A program made the position numbers and the translations under genes. From Bacillus sp. MM2020_1 (GTDB lineage Bacteria > Bacillota > Bacilli > Bacillales > Cytobacillaceae), in the NCBI GenBank assembly GCA_011250595.1, contig JAANMP010000014.1, positions 40,528 through 104,527 on the forward strand: a stretch of DNA of 64,000 nt. The letters run 5' to 3'. The notes under the pieces were generated by a model, which ran no database searches, was not told the origin of the DNA, and saw only the letters and a list, made by a program, of their open reading frames with translations. Position 1 is the stretch's first letter. Each line of letters starts with the position of its first letter. Shown piece after piece: positions 33,308-47,108 of the stretch.

Positions 33308-35731
33308 TCACTCCCCCACCTTGATTGTATGTTTTGCATAATATTTATCTTGAATTTCTTCACTCTGAATCGCTTCATTCCAAGGCTCGATATACTTTTT
33401 CAATGTCTTATCCATGCGCTCGTTCAAGGCTTTTCGCGTATCCTCGTTTGCAAGAACCTCTCTCACGTTGTCTAACCCTACACGTTCGACCCATTTAGAA
33501 GTACGCTCTAGGTAATTTGCTGTTTCACGATAATATTGCAGGTAAGCACCCGTCATTTCCATTACATCGGCTTGCGTTTTCACCGTACATAGGAGGTCAC
33601 CTGCGCGGAGGTCGACACCACCGTTACCTGCGACATAAATTTCCCAGCCGCCATCAATGCCGACAAAACCAATGTCTTTAATACCTGCTTCAGAGCAATT
33701 TCGTGGGCAAGCAGACACACCCATTTTAACTTTATGTGGTGTATCTAAGCGTTCAAATTTCTTTTCCAGTTCAATTCCAAGTGCCATCGAATCTTGTGTT
33801 CCGTAGCGGCAGAATTGTGCACCCACACATGTTTTGACTGTCCGAAGTGTTTTTCCATAAGCATAACCAGATGGCATATCTAACTCTTCCCACATCGCTG
33901 GCAGGTCTTCTTTTTTCACTCCGAACAAGCCAATTCGTTGGCCACCTGTTAATTTTACAAGTGGTACCTCATACTTTTCGGCAATCTCGGCGATTTTTTT
34001 CAAATCAGCCGCAGTCGTTACCCCGCCGTACATTCTTGGTACAACTGAGTAGGTTCCGTCCTTCTGGATATTAGCATGCATTTTTTCATTAACAAGACGG
34101 GAGTCACGATCATCTTTGTATTCATCCATATGAATCATGCCTAGATAGTAGTTGATAGCAGGACGGCATTTGGTACAGCCCTCTTCGTTATTCCACTCTA
34201 GGACATTCATAACTTCTTTCACACTAGTTAAGCCTTTTTCTTTAATTTCAGCTACTACTTCATCGCTGCTTAGTGTGGTACACCCGCAAAGGCTTGCCTT
34301 TTGTGCCGCTGCTTCATCAAATTGGTCCCCAAGTGTATGTGCGAGAATACTGCTTACCATCGGCTTACACCGTCCACATGAACGGCCGGCGTTCGTGCAA
34401 TGGCTCACCTGGTCTAACGTTGTTAACCCTTGAGTTTTAATGGCTTCGGCGATGGCACCTTTTGTAACGCCATTACAGCCGCAGACTAATTCATCATTCG
34501 CCATTGAAGCGACATCGTCATTGCCGCCTTCTGCACTGCATTCGGATTGCAGCACTGAAATGCTGGTCATTCCGCTGATATCTTCTTTCTTCGTCAGCAT
34601 CCGGAATAACTTCGTGCTATCCTTGGTGACACCATATAGCACGACACCAACAATCATGTTATTTCTCGTTAAGATTTTTTTATAAACACCATCATACTCG
34701 TTATAGACCATGATAGATTTGGTTGTACCATCTTCAAAAATCTCTCCAGCAGAAAATAGGTCAACACCTGCTACCTTTAATTGTGTTCCCGTAACTGAGC
34801 CTTGATATGGTTCGCCAAGATTCCCACAAATACGGTTGGCAAGCACCTTTCCTTGTTCATACAATGGGGCCACCAAGCCATAGACAATCTCGCGATGCTC
34901 CGCACATTCCCCAACAGCATAAATGTGAGGGACGCTTGTTTCCATGAAGTCATTGACCACGATTCCGCGATTTACATAGATTCCGTTGTTTCTTGCAACT
35001 TCTATATTAGATTTAATCCCGATTGCCATCACAACCAAGTCGGCTTCCACTTGGGAGCCATCTTTAAAACGAAGACCGGTAACACGTTCGTCGCCAAGAA
35101 TTTCCACGGTTTCTTTTTCCATGAGGAAATTCATACCTTGCGCTTCAAGTTCTGCTTTAAGTAAAGAGGATGCAACCGGGTCCAGCTGACGCTCCATGAG
35201 ATGTGGCATTAAATGAATCACGTCGACTTTCATCCCTAAGTTTAATAGTCCTCTTGCTGCTTCGAGTCCGAGGAGTCCGCCACCGATGACGACCGCCTTT
35301 TTATATTGCTGCGCTGACTTGATCATCATTTCACAATCATTTATATCACGAAATCCAGTCACACCGATTTTGTCTGCACCTGGAATGGGTAGGATGAAGG
35401 ATTTCGAGCCTGTGGCAACAATCAATTCATCATACTCGACTTCTCTGCCTAGATTACTAACTACACGTTGTTCCTCAACATTAATGTTAACAATGGCTTC
35501 ACCTGTAAATAATTGAATTTTATTTTCTTTATACCAATCTAATGGATTTATAATAATTTCTTCGAAGTTTGTATCGCCCTGCAGGATATTTGATAGTTTA
35601 ATCCGGTTATAGTTTGGATATGGTTCTTGGCCAAAAATAGTAATTTCAAATGGTTCAGTTGCTACTTTGAGAATTTCTTCAATCGTTCTTACGCCCGCCA
35701 TACCGTTACCAATCATCACTAATTTTCTCAT
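33308..35731 (-). CDS. nirB: Nitrite reductase [NAD(P)H] large subunit
   Basis: Reduces nitrite to ammonium with NADH or NADPH in the cytosol. The 807-residue protein has an FAD/NAD-binding reductase domain (GNGMAGVRTIEEIL at 8-21, VVIGGGLLGLEAARGL), two BFD-type [2Fe-2S] segments with CGCNGVT and CNAGRSCGRC plus a second set, and a siroheme domain with [4Fe-4S] ligands in TCVGAQFCRYG and ACPRNCSEAG. Similar to B. subtilis NasD. Two FNR boxes upstream suggest that it is used for anaerobic nitrite ammonification, not only for nitrogen assimilation. No nitrate reductase is in the window. Confidence 0.96.
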   Translation of the reverse strand: MRKLVMIGNGMAGVRTIEEILKVATEPFEITIFGQEPYPNYNRIKLSNILQGDTNFEEIIINPLDWYKENKIQLFTGEAIVNINVEEQRVVSNLGREVEYDELIVATGSKSFILPIPGADKIGVTGFRDINDCEMMIKSAQQYKKAVVIGGGLLGLEAARGLLNLGMKVDVIHLMPHLMERQLDPVASSLLKAELEAQGMNFLMEKETVEILGDERVTGLRFKDGSQVEADLVVMAIGIKSNIEVARNNGIYVNRGIVVNDFMETSVPHIYAVGECAEHREIVYGLVAPLYEQGKVLANRICGNLGEPYQGSVTGTQLKVAGVDLFSAGEIFEDGTTKSIMVYNEYDGVYKKILTRNNMIVGVVLYGVTKDSTKLFRMLTKKEDISGMTSISVLQSECSAEGGNDDVASMANDELVCGCNGVTKGAIAEAIKTQGLTTLDQVSHCTNAGRSCGRCKPMVSSILAHTLGDQFDEAAAQKASLCGCTTLSSDEVVAEIKEKGLTSVKEVMNVLEWNNEEGCTKCRPAINYYLGMIHMDEYKDDRDSRLVNEKMHANIQKDGTYSVVPRMYGGVTTAADLKKIAEIAEKYEVPLVKLTGGQRIGLFGVKKEDLPAMWEELDMPSGYAYGKTLRTVKTCVGAQFCRYGTQDSMALGIELEKKFERLDTPHKVKMGVSACPRNCSEAGIKDIGFVGIDGGWEIYVAGNGGVDLRAGDLLCTVKTQADVMEMTGAYLQYYRETANYLERTSKWVERVGLDNVREVLANEDTRKALNERMDKTLKKYIEPWNEAIQSEEIQDKYYAKHTIKVGE

Positions 35732-35798
35732 TTATGGATCGCTCCTTATAGGTTACATCATTATTTTTGTACGTTAACAAGGTTCTCTTTATAGCTAA

Positions 35799-35804
35799 AT
35801 TGTA
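35799..35804 (-). promoter_or_regulatory. -10 of the nirB promoter
   Basis: TACAAT on the minus strand lies exactly where the -10 should be if the nearer FNR box is centred at -41.5. Confidence 0.65.
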
Positions 35805-35825
35805 AATGCTAGCGATGATAAAAAT

Positions 35826-35841
35826 TGTGAAGTTCATCACA
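35826..35841 (-). promoter_or_regulatory. FNR-type box, proximal to nirB
   Basis: TGTGATGAACTTCACA on the minus strand, a perfect TGTGA-N6-TCACA dyad. Confidence 0.78.
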
Positions 35842-35855
35842 TTCTAAACAATATA

Positions 35856-35871
35856 TGTGAAAAATTTCACA
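35856..35871 (-). promoter_or_regulatory. FNR-type box, distal to nirB
   Basis: TGTGAAATTTTTCACA on the minus strand, a second perfect dyad 30 bp (about three helical turns) upstream of the first. Confidence 0.75.
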
Positions 35872-35935
35872 AAATGGTCATAAACCAATTCTGATAGTGA
35901 CTGATAGAAAAACACTATTAATATTATGCAAAAAT

Positions 35936-35961
35936 AAAAAAGGGTGTCAGGCACCCTTTTT
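35936..35961 (-). terminator. Terminator of the membrane gene pair
   Basis: AAAAAGGGTG pairs with CACCCTTTTT. Its apex is the GGTGCCTGACACC palindrome seen also inside the anti-sigma gene. Confidence 0.82.
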
Positions 35962-35962
35962 C

Positions 35963-36949
35963 TCATGCAGGTTGTTTATCTCTTTTACAGAAGGTAAATG
36001 ATTTTACATATGAATTTACCACTGGGACTAGAATCCCTATAATGGCAACGGGTCCGAGCTCCCATAGTTCCAAAGGCGGAGTAACGAGAATATTTGTTTG
36101 ATGGATTACAAACAAGATAAGAAAATAGGCTATACTACCCGTTAAACCAGCAATCCAAGGGACCTTTTTAAACAATAAATAAAGTAAGGGAATCAATAAT
36201 AGCGTAATTGGTACATACGAGGTTGGATAACCTACTGCTGCAAACGTCGCTTTACCAACGAACCTTAACAGGATATACAGGGCTGTTGCCATCACAGGGA
36301 TGGTATAATCCCGACAATATCGAATGATTAGAATCGTAAAAAGCGCAACCATTAAGATGGAATAAATGGGATATACCCATTCTGGAATCCCTCCAAAGAT
36401 CTGCGAGGCAGGGTTTGAAATTAAATCTAGAATTTCCTGTGAGGCAATTGATTTTCCTTGAATGTACTGATGGTAAGAAATTGCTCCGTTTTCCTGCTGC
36501 ATATTTGGAAACATCAAGCATTCGAGGAGAAACATCGCAAACCAGGTATGAAGTGACTTCCATGACGGTGGAATCTCTCTCGTATACAGAAAGTAACCGC
36601 ACCAAACCCCAAAAATCATCATAGCGGTTCCAATATAATAAATAAAATGGGTAGGACTCCAGGTGGTTAAATCAATTCCATAGGCAATATGGTAGGTAAA
36701 ATCCAGGGGAATTCCTATTAGGAATATGACGTAGCCAATCGTTATCAAATTTCTAGAAAATCGCTCCATATGATGTGAGCGACGCCACTCTTGTATTAAC
36801 AAAACCGCCCCTAAGGCAAAACCGAGCGTATTAACAATATGGGGAATTGAGTATTCCTCAAATAAATATTTAAAATGATAAGAAGCATCCCAGGCAGACC
36901 CAATAAATTTTAATAGAAAGGCAAGGACCCACAAACGGTAATATTTCAA
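35963..36949 (-). CDS. Polytopic membrane protein of unknown function
   Basis: Not recognised. About nine hydrophobic helices span the 328 residues. Histidine and aromatic clusters recur near helix ends: WDASYHFKYLF, LDFTYHIAYGID and WSPTHFIYYIG, which could bind metal or haem. A TTG start at 36949 is favoured because GGGGAG lies nine bases upstream; the ATG at 36958 touches that site. It is 23 bp downstream of a small membrane protein gene, with which it probably works, and is separated from nirB by a terminator. No catalytic signature was found. Confidence 0.7.
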   Translation of the reverse strand: MKYYRLWVLAFLLKFIGSAWDASYHFKYLFEEYSIPHIVNTLGFALGAVLLIQEWRRSHHMERFSRNLITIGYVIFLIGIPLDFTYHIAYGIDLTTWSPTHFIYYIGTAMMIFGVWCGYFLYTREIPPSWKSLHTWFAMFLLECLMFPNMQQENGAISYHQYIQGKSIASQEILDLISNPASQIFGGIPEWVYPIYSILMVALFTILIIRYCRDYTIPVMATALYILLRFVGKATFAAVGYPTSYVPITLLLIPLLYLLFKKVPWIAGLTGSIAYFLILFVIHQTNILVTPPLELWELGPVAIIGILVPVVNSYVKSFTFCKRDKQPA

Positions 36950-36972
36950 CGATCTCATCTCCCCACATTGGT

Positions 36973-37200
36973 TTATCCCAGTAAATCAAATATATCGCCA
37001 AAGATTGCGATAAGGATATAATTGACGGCTAAAGCAATCGCAAAAGTTATTCCCGCTACCCGAACGTTTTTCTGACGGAATAATTTATAGGTAAAAACAA
37101 TACCGGCGCTGACAACAAAGACGTTGCAGATCAAAAATGTCCAAAGTAAATTTTCACTATGTTTAACTGTTGTGACGTGCATTAAATAAAATGGAATCAA
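36973..37200 (-). CDS. Small membrane protein of unknown function
   Basis: A 75-residue protein with two hydrophobic helices (about 17-37 and 47-67). TTG 37200 is favoured as start since GGAGG lies seven bases upstream; the reading from 37230 would run through that ribosome site. First gene of the two-gene membrane unit. No family recognised. The upstream gap holds a possible promoter (TAATAT -10 near 37250) but nothing firm. Confidence 0.65.
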   Translation of the reverse strand: MIPFYLMHVTTVKHSENLLWTFLICNVFVVSAGIVFTYKLFRQKNVRVAGITFAIALAVNYILIAIFGDIFDLLG

Positions 37201-37348
37201 CTTTACTCCTCCATACTTATACTTCCTCAATTCCCTTTTCTCTATATTATCATTTTTTTCAAGTTAGTTAACTATATTGATGACATATAATTCTACTATT
37301 GGTTAATTATGGACAGTCCTTTTTGTGAAATACGTACCCGAATAATAA

Positions 37349-37379
37349 CAAACCCCCTTTCTCGGCTTGAGAAGGGGGG
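37349..37379 (-). terminator. Terminator of rocA
   Basis: CCCCCTTCTC pairs with GAGAAAGGGGG (one bulged base), followed on the minus strand by TTTGTTATTATT. Confidence 0.82.
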
Positions 37380-37396
37380 CTTACTTTCATTATAAA

Positions 37397-38944
37397 TTAA
37401 TACATTTCAGACGTAGTTTTTGCCTGCATATGAAGCAGCAAGTAATCAGGACCGCCTGCTTTAGAATCAGTTCCGGACATGTTGAAGCCGCCGAATGGCT
37501 GATAGCCAACGATCGCGCCAGTACATGAACGGTTAAAGTATAGGTTACCAACATGGAAGTCTTCACGGGCTTGTTCCATGTGAGCACGGTTATTAGTGAT
37601 TACTGCACCGGTTAAGCCGTACTCTGTGTTGTTTGCAATTTCAATCGCTTCATCAAAGTTCTTTGCCTTTGTGAATCCAACAACAGGTCCGAAAATTTCT
37701 TCCTGCATAATCCGTGCTTTAGGAGCAAGATCTCCAATAACTGTTGGTTTAATGAAGTAACCTTTCGAGTTATCTCCTTCGCCGCCAGCCATTAACTTGC
37801 CTTCGTTCTTACCAATTTCAATATATTCCATGATTTTTTTGAAAGCATTATTATCGTTAACCGGACCCATGAATGTAGCTTGCTCTGTTGGATCGCCAAC
37901 TGTTAATTGGTTCGTTAATTCAACGACGCGATTCAATACTTGGTCGTAGACATCTTCGACGATTACTGCGCGTGAACAGGCAGAACATTTTTGACCTGAG
38001 AAGCCGAATGCACCTGCAGTAATTGATTGAGCAGCAAGCTCAAGATCTGCTTCACTATCAACCACAATGGTATCTTTACCGCCCATTTCTGCAATCAAAC
38101 GTTTCATCCAAATTTGACCTTCGTTAACTTTAGAAGAACGATCGAAAATGCGAAGTCCGACATCGCGTGAACCTGTAAAGCTGATAAAACGTGTATCTTT
38201 ATGGTCAACTAAATAGTCGCCCACTTCCGAACCACTTCCTGGCACAAAGTTTAGAACACCTTTAGGAAGACCTGCTTCTTCCATGACTTCAACAAACTTC
38301 GCTGCAATCACAGGTGTCGTTGATGCTGGCTTTAAAAGCACTGTATTTCCAGAGACAATTGCTGCAACTGTGGTACCTGCCATGATGGCAAATGGGAAAT
38401 TCCATGGAGAAATAATGATACCTACGCCAAGCGGAATATAGTCATAACGATTAAACTCATTCGGACGGCTTTGAACGGGTACCCCATCTTTAAGTGCGAG
38501 CATTTGGCGCCCATAATATTCAAGGAAGTCAATTCCTTCTGCCGTATCTGCATCGGCTTCTCTCCATGGCTTACCTGCTTCTTTCGTCATTAGGGCAGAA
38601 AATTCGTGCTTGCGGCGGCGAATAATGGCTGCTGCTTTAAATAAAACATCCGCGCGAACTTCTGGTTTTACTTTTTTCCAAGTTTTATAGGCTTCGACTG
38701 CTGCTTGCATTGCCTTTTCAGCTAGGGCTTGGCTTGCTTTTGAAACGCGGCCAATGACCTCTTCCTTATTGGAAGGATTATAGGAAACAATCTTATCCTC
38801 GGTCGCAATTCTTTCTCCGCCAATTACGAGGTCATAATCCTGACCTAAATATCCTTCTACTGTTTGCAACGCCTTTAGATAGGCCTGGCGGTTTTCTTCA
38901 ATCGTAAAATCTGTAAATGGTTCGTGTTTGTAAGGTTGTACCAT
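37397..38944 (-). CDS. rocA: 1-pyrroline-5-carboxylate dehydrogenase
   Basis: Oxidises pyrroline-5-carboxylate / glutamate semialdehyde to glutamate with NAD, the last step of proline and arginine breakdown. The 515-residue aldehyde dehydrogenase fold shows the NAD site [11 protein letters not shown] and FTGSRDVG, catalytic glutamate region [14 protein letters not shown] and the cysteine loop [15 protein letters not shown]. Length fits the RocA/PutC type. It stands alone, without proline dehydrogenase or arginase genes beside it, and has a clear promoter with a cre site. Confidence 0.95.
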   Translation of the reverse strand: MVQPYKHEPFTDFTIEENRQAYLKALQTVEGYLGQDYDLVIGGERIATEDKIVSYNPSNKEEVIGRVSKASQALAEKAMQAAVEAYKTWKKVKPEVRADVLFKAAAIIRRRKHEFSALMTKEAGKPWREADADTAEGIDFLEYYGRQMLALKDGVPVQSRPNEFNRYDYIPLGVGIIISPWNFPFAIMAGTTVAAIVSGNTVLLKPASTTPVIAAKFVEVMEEAGLPKGVLNFVPGSGSEVGDYLVDHKDTRFISFTGSRDVGLRIFDRSSKVNEGQIWMKRLIAEMGGKDTIVVDSEADLELAAQSITAGAFGFSGQKCSACSRAVIVEDVYDQVLNRVVELTNQLTVGDPTEQATFMGPVNDNNAFKKIMEYIEIGKNEGKLMAGGEGDNSKGYFIKPTVIGDLAPKARIMQEEIFGPVVGFTKAKNFDEAIEIANNTEYGLTGAVITNNRAHMEQAREDFHVGNLYFNRSCTGAIVGYQPFGGFNMSGTDSKAGGPDYLLLHMQAKTTSEMY

Positions 38945-38965
38945 TTGTTAAACCCTCCTATGTAT

Positions 38966-38979
38966 TAAAAACGTTTTCA
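38966..38979 (-). promoter_or_regulatory. cre site (CcpA operator) of rocA
   Basis: TGAAAACGTTTTTA on the minus strand agrees with the cre consensus TGWAANCGNTNWCA at all but one position. It lies just downstream of the promoter, a roadblock position, so carbon catabolite repression is likely. Confidence 0.65.
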
Positions 38980-38990
38980 CTCCACTGTTC

Positions 38991-39020
38991 ATTCTAACAT
39001 GATTCATTTCAGTGCTGCAA
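38991..39020 (-). promoter_or_regulatory. Sigma-A promoter of rocA
   Basis: TTGCAG (39015-39020) and TAGAAT (38991-38996) on the minus strand are separated by 18 bp. Confidence 0.6.
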
Positions 39021-39036
39021 TCATTGGCAATACCCA

Positions 39037-39064
39037 CTAAAAAAGACCCAGCATTCGCCAGGTC
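39037..39064 (-). terminator. Terminator of the pcrB-pcrA-ligA-camS unit
   Basis: GACCTGGC pairs with GCTGGGTC (two wobbles) and is followed by TTTTTT on the minus strand, next to the camS stop. Confidence 0.75.
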
Positions 39065-40237
39065 CTATTGATATATATGAACAAATGGTTCCGTTTCATT
39101 CGCCTTGCGGACGATTAGTGCCTCAGGTCCGTCTACAGACGTAACACTGACCGAAACAGATAAATACTTCGGAAAATGTTCCATGACAAGTCCTGTTACA
39201 TACTGTGTGAACCCAATTCCTTCTGTTTTTCCGTAGAATTGAATCGGAATGGTAATACTCAAATCCTGAAGCTGATCACCCATATAAAAGGCTCTGCCAA
39301 TTACACCATTATAGTTAGGAAAATACTCTTCCACATCCTGCTTAAAATTTAAAAACGCGGTGACATCATCACGATGTTCATCCTGTGCGTCCTTGGAAGG
39401 GAAAAGATAATACTTTTCATTTACTTTTTCCCAACTGTTTAAAGTAGCACTACCTTTATCGACAGTAGAATAGGTAATAAAATTTCCAGGAACGACAGAA
39501 GATTTACTTGCCTGTTCAAATAAGGCAATCGTAATGGGAATCTCCTTTAGGGAATTTATATTCCTCATCCGCTTGATTACTTCTGTGGCAATTTTCTTGC
39601 CTTCCCGTACCATTTCTGATTGAGGAATTTTTTGCTCAAAGGTATCACCATCAGATGTCTTTTTATAATAATAAATAGAATTTAAGGCAAGGCCAATTGT
39701 AACTCCGCCGAGCGTTACCTTATCGTTCTCATTTTTTATTAAATAGTCATGTTCCAAAATATGCGCTAAATAGATTGGCGAACTCGGCTCACCCTTTTTA
39801 CCCGTATCAACAGGGTTTAGTCCGATATTCTCGGATTCTTTTAGTTCTTTGTTATCCTTTTTTAAAGCGTTAAACTGCTCTTTTGTATATTTACGGTTTA
39901 ACAAAAGTTTGATGGTCTTTCCTTTGATTTCCTGTCCTTCACGGAACAAATATTTCTCCGTATCAAATGAATTTTGGGCAATTCGCATTAAACCCATTTC
40001 AAACTCGTTTAAGTCATACCGTGTATTAATATTATTTACCACCAACCCGCGTGCTTCCCCTGGTTCAAACGGTAAAATCGTCCGATAATAGCTGTCGGAA
40101 ATATTATACTTTGGAATAATTGCCTTCCCTTTCACTTTCTCCTTCGTTTGTACCACTTCATTTTGCTTCTGAAAATTTGGTGCACAGGCACTTAGCAAAA
40201 AGACAAGGGAGAGAGCGAGCAATGAGAACTTTCTCAC
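39065..40237 (-). CDS. camS: CamS family lipoprotein (YerH-like)
   Basis: Exported lipoprotein of the CamS family; in staphylococci its signal peptide yields a sex-pheromone peptide, while the role of the mature protein is unknown. The start is a GTG at 40237 (MRKFSLLALSLVFLLSACAP), six bases after AGAGGTG; the ATG at 40246 is too close to that site. The lipobox LLSAC directs lipid modification at cysteine 18. The rest (390 residues in all) is soluble with no membrane segment. It follows ligA by 12 bp as in B. subtilis (yerG-yerH). Confidence 0.9.
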   Translation of the reverse strand: MRKFSLLALSLVFLLSACAPNFQKQNEVVQTKEKVKGKAIIPKYNISDSYYRTILPFEPGEARGLVVNNINTRYDLNEFEMGLMRIAQNSFDTEKYLFREGQEIKGKTIKLLLNRKYTKEQFNALKKDNKELKESENIGLNPVDTGKKGEPSSPIYLAHILEHDYLIKNENDKVTLGGVTIGLALNSIYYYKKTSDGDTFEQKIPQSEMVREGKKIATEVIKRMRNINSLKEIPITIALFEQASKSSVVPGNFITYSTVDKGSATLNSWEKVNEKYYLFPSKDAQDEHRDDVTAFLNFKQDVEEYFPNYNGVIGRAFYMGDQLQDLSITIPIQFYGKTEGIGFTQYVTGLVMEHFPKYLSVSVSVTSVDGPEALIVRKANETEPFVHIYQ

Positions 40238-40249
40238 GTCATACACCTC

Positions 40250-44595
<4,346 letters not shown>

Positions 44596-44642
44596 TCCAT
44601 CCACCACCATAACAAACGTATGTTCTTATTTTTATCATAACT

Positions 44643-45347
44643 CTATTTTTCTATTTTAGCAATTCTCGGGTCCACCTTTACTGTTTCCAAGGCAAGCTCA
44701 AAATTTTCATAAATGGCATTTCCGACGACAATGACATCTGCATGCTTGGCCATTTCTTTGGCCTGCTCAATGGTTGATATTCCTCCGCCATAAAAAAGGA
44801 CGGTCTTTTCAAGCGACTTTTTCACATTCGCAACCAGGTCCACATCACCATATTTACCGCTATATTCCAGATAAAATATCGGAAGCTGAAACATTTTTTC
44901 AGCCATTACCGCGTAGGCAATTACCTCGTCGTTCGAAAGGTTGGTATTCGCATTTGTCAGTTTTGCCGCTTTGCAGACTTCGTTTAAGATGCAATAGCCC
45001 TCCATGACAATTTCTTCCCAATCCATAACATCACCAAATTCCTTTACAGCCTCGTGGTGAAGTCCCGTAATCCATTTAGTATCACTGCTATTTAAAATGG
45101 TTGGAATAAAATAAAGGTCAAATCCTGGTGTAACGGTGTCAATCGACGATACTTCAAGGACACATGGAACCGAAAAGCGGCGAATTCTTGCCATTAAATC
45201 GAGAACCTTTTCTAAGGTGATCCCATCTGTACCGCCAACGATAATGGCATCGGTTCCTGATTCACAGATTGTTTCTAAACGTTCATCAGATAGTTCTTTA
45301 TTAGGGTCGAGTTTGAACACATGCCGCCACTCGCGAAAATCATACAT
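44643..45347 (-). CDS. pcrB: Heptaprenylglyceryl phosphate synthase
   Basis: Joins heptaprenyl diphosphate to glycerol-1-phosphate, making an archaeal-type ether lipid precursor in Bacillaceae. The 234-residue TIM barrel starts at ATG 45347, nine bases after AGGAGG ([17 protein letters not shown]). The phosphate-binding motifs [14 protein letters not shown] and [32 protein letters not shown] are present. It is upstream of pcrA in the usual order. Repeat copy C lies between it and yerC. Confidence 0.95.
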   Translation of the reverse strand: MYDFREWRHVFKLDPNKELSDERLETICESGTDAIIVGGTDGITLEKVLDLMARIRRFSVPCVLEVSSIDTVTPGFDLYFIPTILNSSDTKWITGLHHEAVKEFGDVMDWEEIVMEGYCILNEVCKAAKLTNANTNLSNDEVIAYAVMAEKMFQLPIFYLEYSGKYGDVDLVANVKKSLEKTVLFYGGGISTIEQAKEMAKHADVIVVGNAIYENFELALETVKVDPRIAKIEK

Positions 45348-45469
45348 CAAAAAGATCCTCCTATATCATTAATCCATTACACCATTATAGCACTAGCCGT
45401 TTCGATAAAAAAAGAAAACACTAAATCTAAATATAGAAATCATAACCAGTATTTTGATTTGCCAAAAAA

Positions 45470-45606
45470 AGCGGAGGCGCCCGTTTAGCGGCGTATGGAC
45501 TGGAGCGCTCCAACTGAGATAAAGGAAACACGGAGCTTAAGTCGATTCGATGTTGACTTATCGTAGGGCGGAGAGCGAAGTCCACTAGCCGTTGGGCGCT
45601 GGAGCT
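45470..45606 (+). repeat. Structured interspersed repeat, copy C
   Basis: A 137-bp copy of the element at 12261 and 17188, in the gap between yerC and pcrB. It shares with copy A the TGGACT/AGTCCA stem and the TGGAGCGCTCCA palindrome, and differs most in the loop near 45534-45543. On the minus strand it ends GGGCGCCTCCGC followed by TTTTTTT. Confidence 0.85.
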
Positions 45607-45612
45607 GGATTC

Positions 45613-45643
45613 AAAAAAAAACCGAAGATCGTTGTCTCCGGTT
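45613..45643 (-). terminator. Terminator of yerC
   Basis: AACCGGAGA pairs with TCTTCGGTT and is followed by TTTTTTT on the minus strand; the stem begins just past the yerC stop. Confidence 0.78.
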
Positions 45644-45646
45644 TGT

Positions 45647-45961
45647 TTATTCCTGTTCAGTTGCAGTGGTTTCGCTCTTAAGTCGTTCAAGTACCATTTC
45701 ATACGTATCGTTTCCATAGTTCAAGCAACGTTTTACCCGTGAAATTGTGGCAGTACTCGCTCCGGTTTCCGTTTCAATTTTATGATACGTATTGCCATCG
45801 CGAAGCATTCTTGCTACATCAAGACGCTGTGCTAATGATTGAATTTCATTTATTGTGCACAAATCGTCAAAAAATCGATAGCATTCTTCAAGATCTTTTA
45901 ATGAAAGAACGGCTTGAAATAATTGATCCAGTTCTTTACCACGTAATTTATTTATCTGCAT
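45647..45961 (-). CDS. yerC: YerC/YecD family TrpR-like DNA-binding protein
   Basis: A 104-residue all-helical protein with a Trp-repressor-like helix-turn-helix (INEIQSLAQRLDVARMLRDGNTYHKIETETGASTATISRVKRCLNYG region, about 38-86). Regulon unknown; the TrpR name reflects fold, not tryptophan control. It is 22 bp downstream of yerB and is followed by its own terminator. Conserved order yerA-yerB-yerC. Confidence 0.92.
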   Translation of the reverse strand: MQINKLRGKELDQLFQAVLSLKDLEECYRFFDDLCTINEIQSLAQRLDVARMLRDGNTYHKIETETGASTATISRVKRCLNYGNDTYEMVLERLKSETTATEQE

Positions 45962-45983
45962 ATGCTTTACCCCTTTAAATTAT

Positions 45984-47039
45984 CTATTTAGTTAACGTGA
46001 CAATGTTCTCAAGACCAGGTTTTGTTGGAACCACATTGACCCATGTCTTTCCCTGCACAAGCGGAATTTCTAGGCCATCTTTGACTGGAACAATTTCACC
46101 GCTCTTATTCTTCCATTCCACTTGGTTAACCTTACCCTTTTGCAGCAGATACGCTTTGCCGCCAGACTTAAAATCGATATCTCTGCGCCCATAAGAATCG
46201 ATAAACTGATGCTTAGCTTCAATAATAAAAATATTATCGAGTAGCACAGGATCTTTTGAATCTAAATCAACCGTTTGCGCATCGCCTGAAAACCGTTTAT
46301 ATTTGCCTGTGGCTGCATCAAATTTAAACATGGAATTAGAAATTCCACCCTTTGAGTAAGTAATCTTGACGGTTCTTGCATCGGCCCCCGTTATATTCTT
46401 ACTTTCTTCTTCTGTGAAAAACTTAAATGGGGCCGGTCCCTTTTCCATCGAATATTGCTTTTGCTTTGCACCTTTTAAAATGTTTTGATACGAAATATAG
46501 GAGTTATGAGGTGCTCTTCGGGTCTTAGAACGTTTAAATAGCGTCCCGTCATAAACCATTCCATTTAAATTATCAATATAGTTACCATTAAGGATTTCCT
46601 TTGCTTCCGGACTATAACCATGTGCAATATATAGGGCATTAAGTCCTTTTGCCAAGTAAATATAATAATCCCTTGCACTCCTAACAGGACCTATATTTGC
46701 TGGCTTTTCACTTTGAAATACGGCCAAGAAGCGCGTGATATCACCTTCTGCCAGAATCTCATAGACGATGTCAGCTTTAGTCAGACCCGATTGCGGTCTT
46801 GCTTTTGGGTGATTATTAACCATCACGGCTACTGCTCTTGTATCCGTGCTTACCTTAGAGCCCATCCCTGTTAATGGATAAAAATATGGGTCGACTTGTT
46901 GCTCTTCCGGTTGTTTCGGTTCTGTTTGGGTTACCGTCTTTTCCTTTTTGACGGGTTCCTTAACCTGTTCCTTATCACTACAACCAGAAAGTAGTAACAG
47001 GAAAGCTATCATAAAAACAGCCCATTTTTTCATTTTCAT
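45984..47039 (-). CDS. yerB: DUF3048 lipoprotein (YerB-like)
   Basis: Exported lipoprotein of unknown function. ATG 47039 is chosen because AGGAG lies seven bases upstream. The N-terminus MKMKKWAVFMIAFLLLLSGCSDKEQ is a lipoprotein signal with lipobox LLSGC. A charged linker follows and then the two DUF3048 domains (about 60-190 and 215-345), with YPLTGMGSKVSTDTRAVAVMVNNHPKARPQSGL as the family opening. A possible role in the envelope is suggested only by export. Confidence 0.9.
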   Translation of the reverse strand: MKMKKWAVFMIAFLLLLSGCSDKEQVKEPVKKEKTVTQTEPKQPEEQQVDPYFYPLTGMGSKVSTDTRAVAVMVNNHPKARPQSGLTKADIVYEILAEGDITRFLAVFQSEKPANIGPVRSARDYYIYLAKGLNALYIAHGYSPEAKEILNGNYIDNLNGMVYDGTLFKRSKTRRAPHNSYISYQNILKGAKQKQYSMEKGPAPFKFFTEEESKNITGADARTVKITYSKGGISNSMFKFDAATGKYKRFSGDAQTVDLDSKDPVLLDNIFIIEAKHQFIDSYGRRDIDFKSGGKAYLLQKGKVNQVEWKNKSGEIVPVKDGLEIPLVQGKTWVNVVPTKPGLENIVTLTK

Positions 47040-47108
47040 GAACACACTCCTATTTACTTTCAAAAGTGAAAGATACTTTCACGCTTTAGCTCTTTACTCC
47101 CTAACAGT

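Noticed and set aside
33308..33311. GTG 33311 as start of nirD
   Set aside because: ATG 33302 has the better-placed GGGGGAG and gives the usual 106-residue length.
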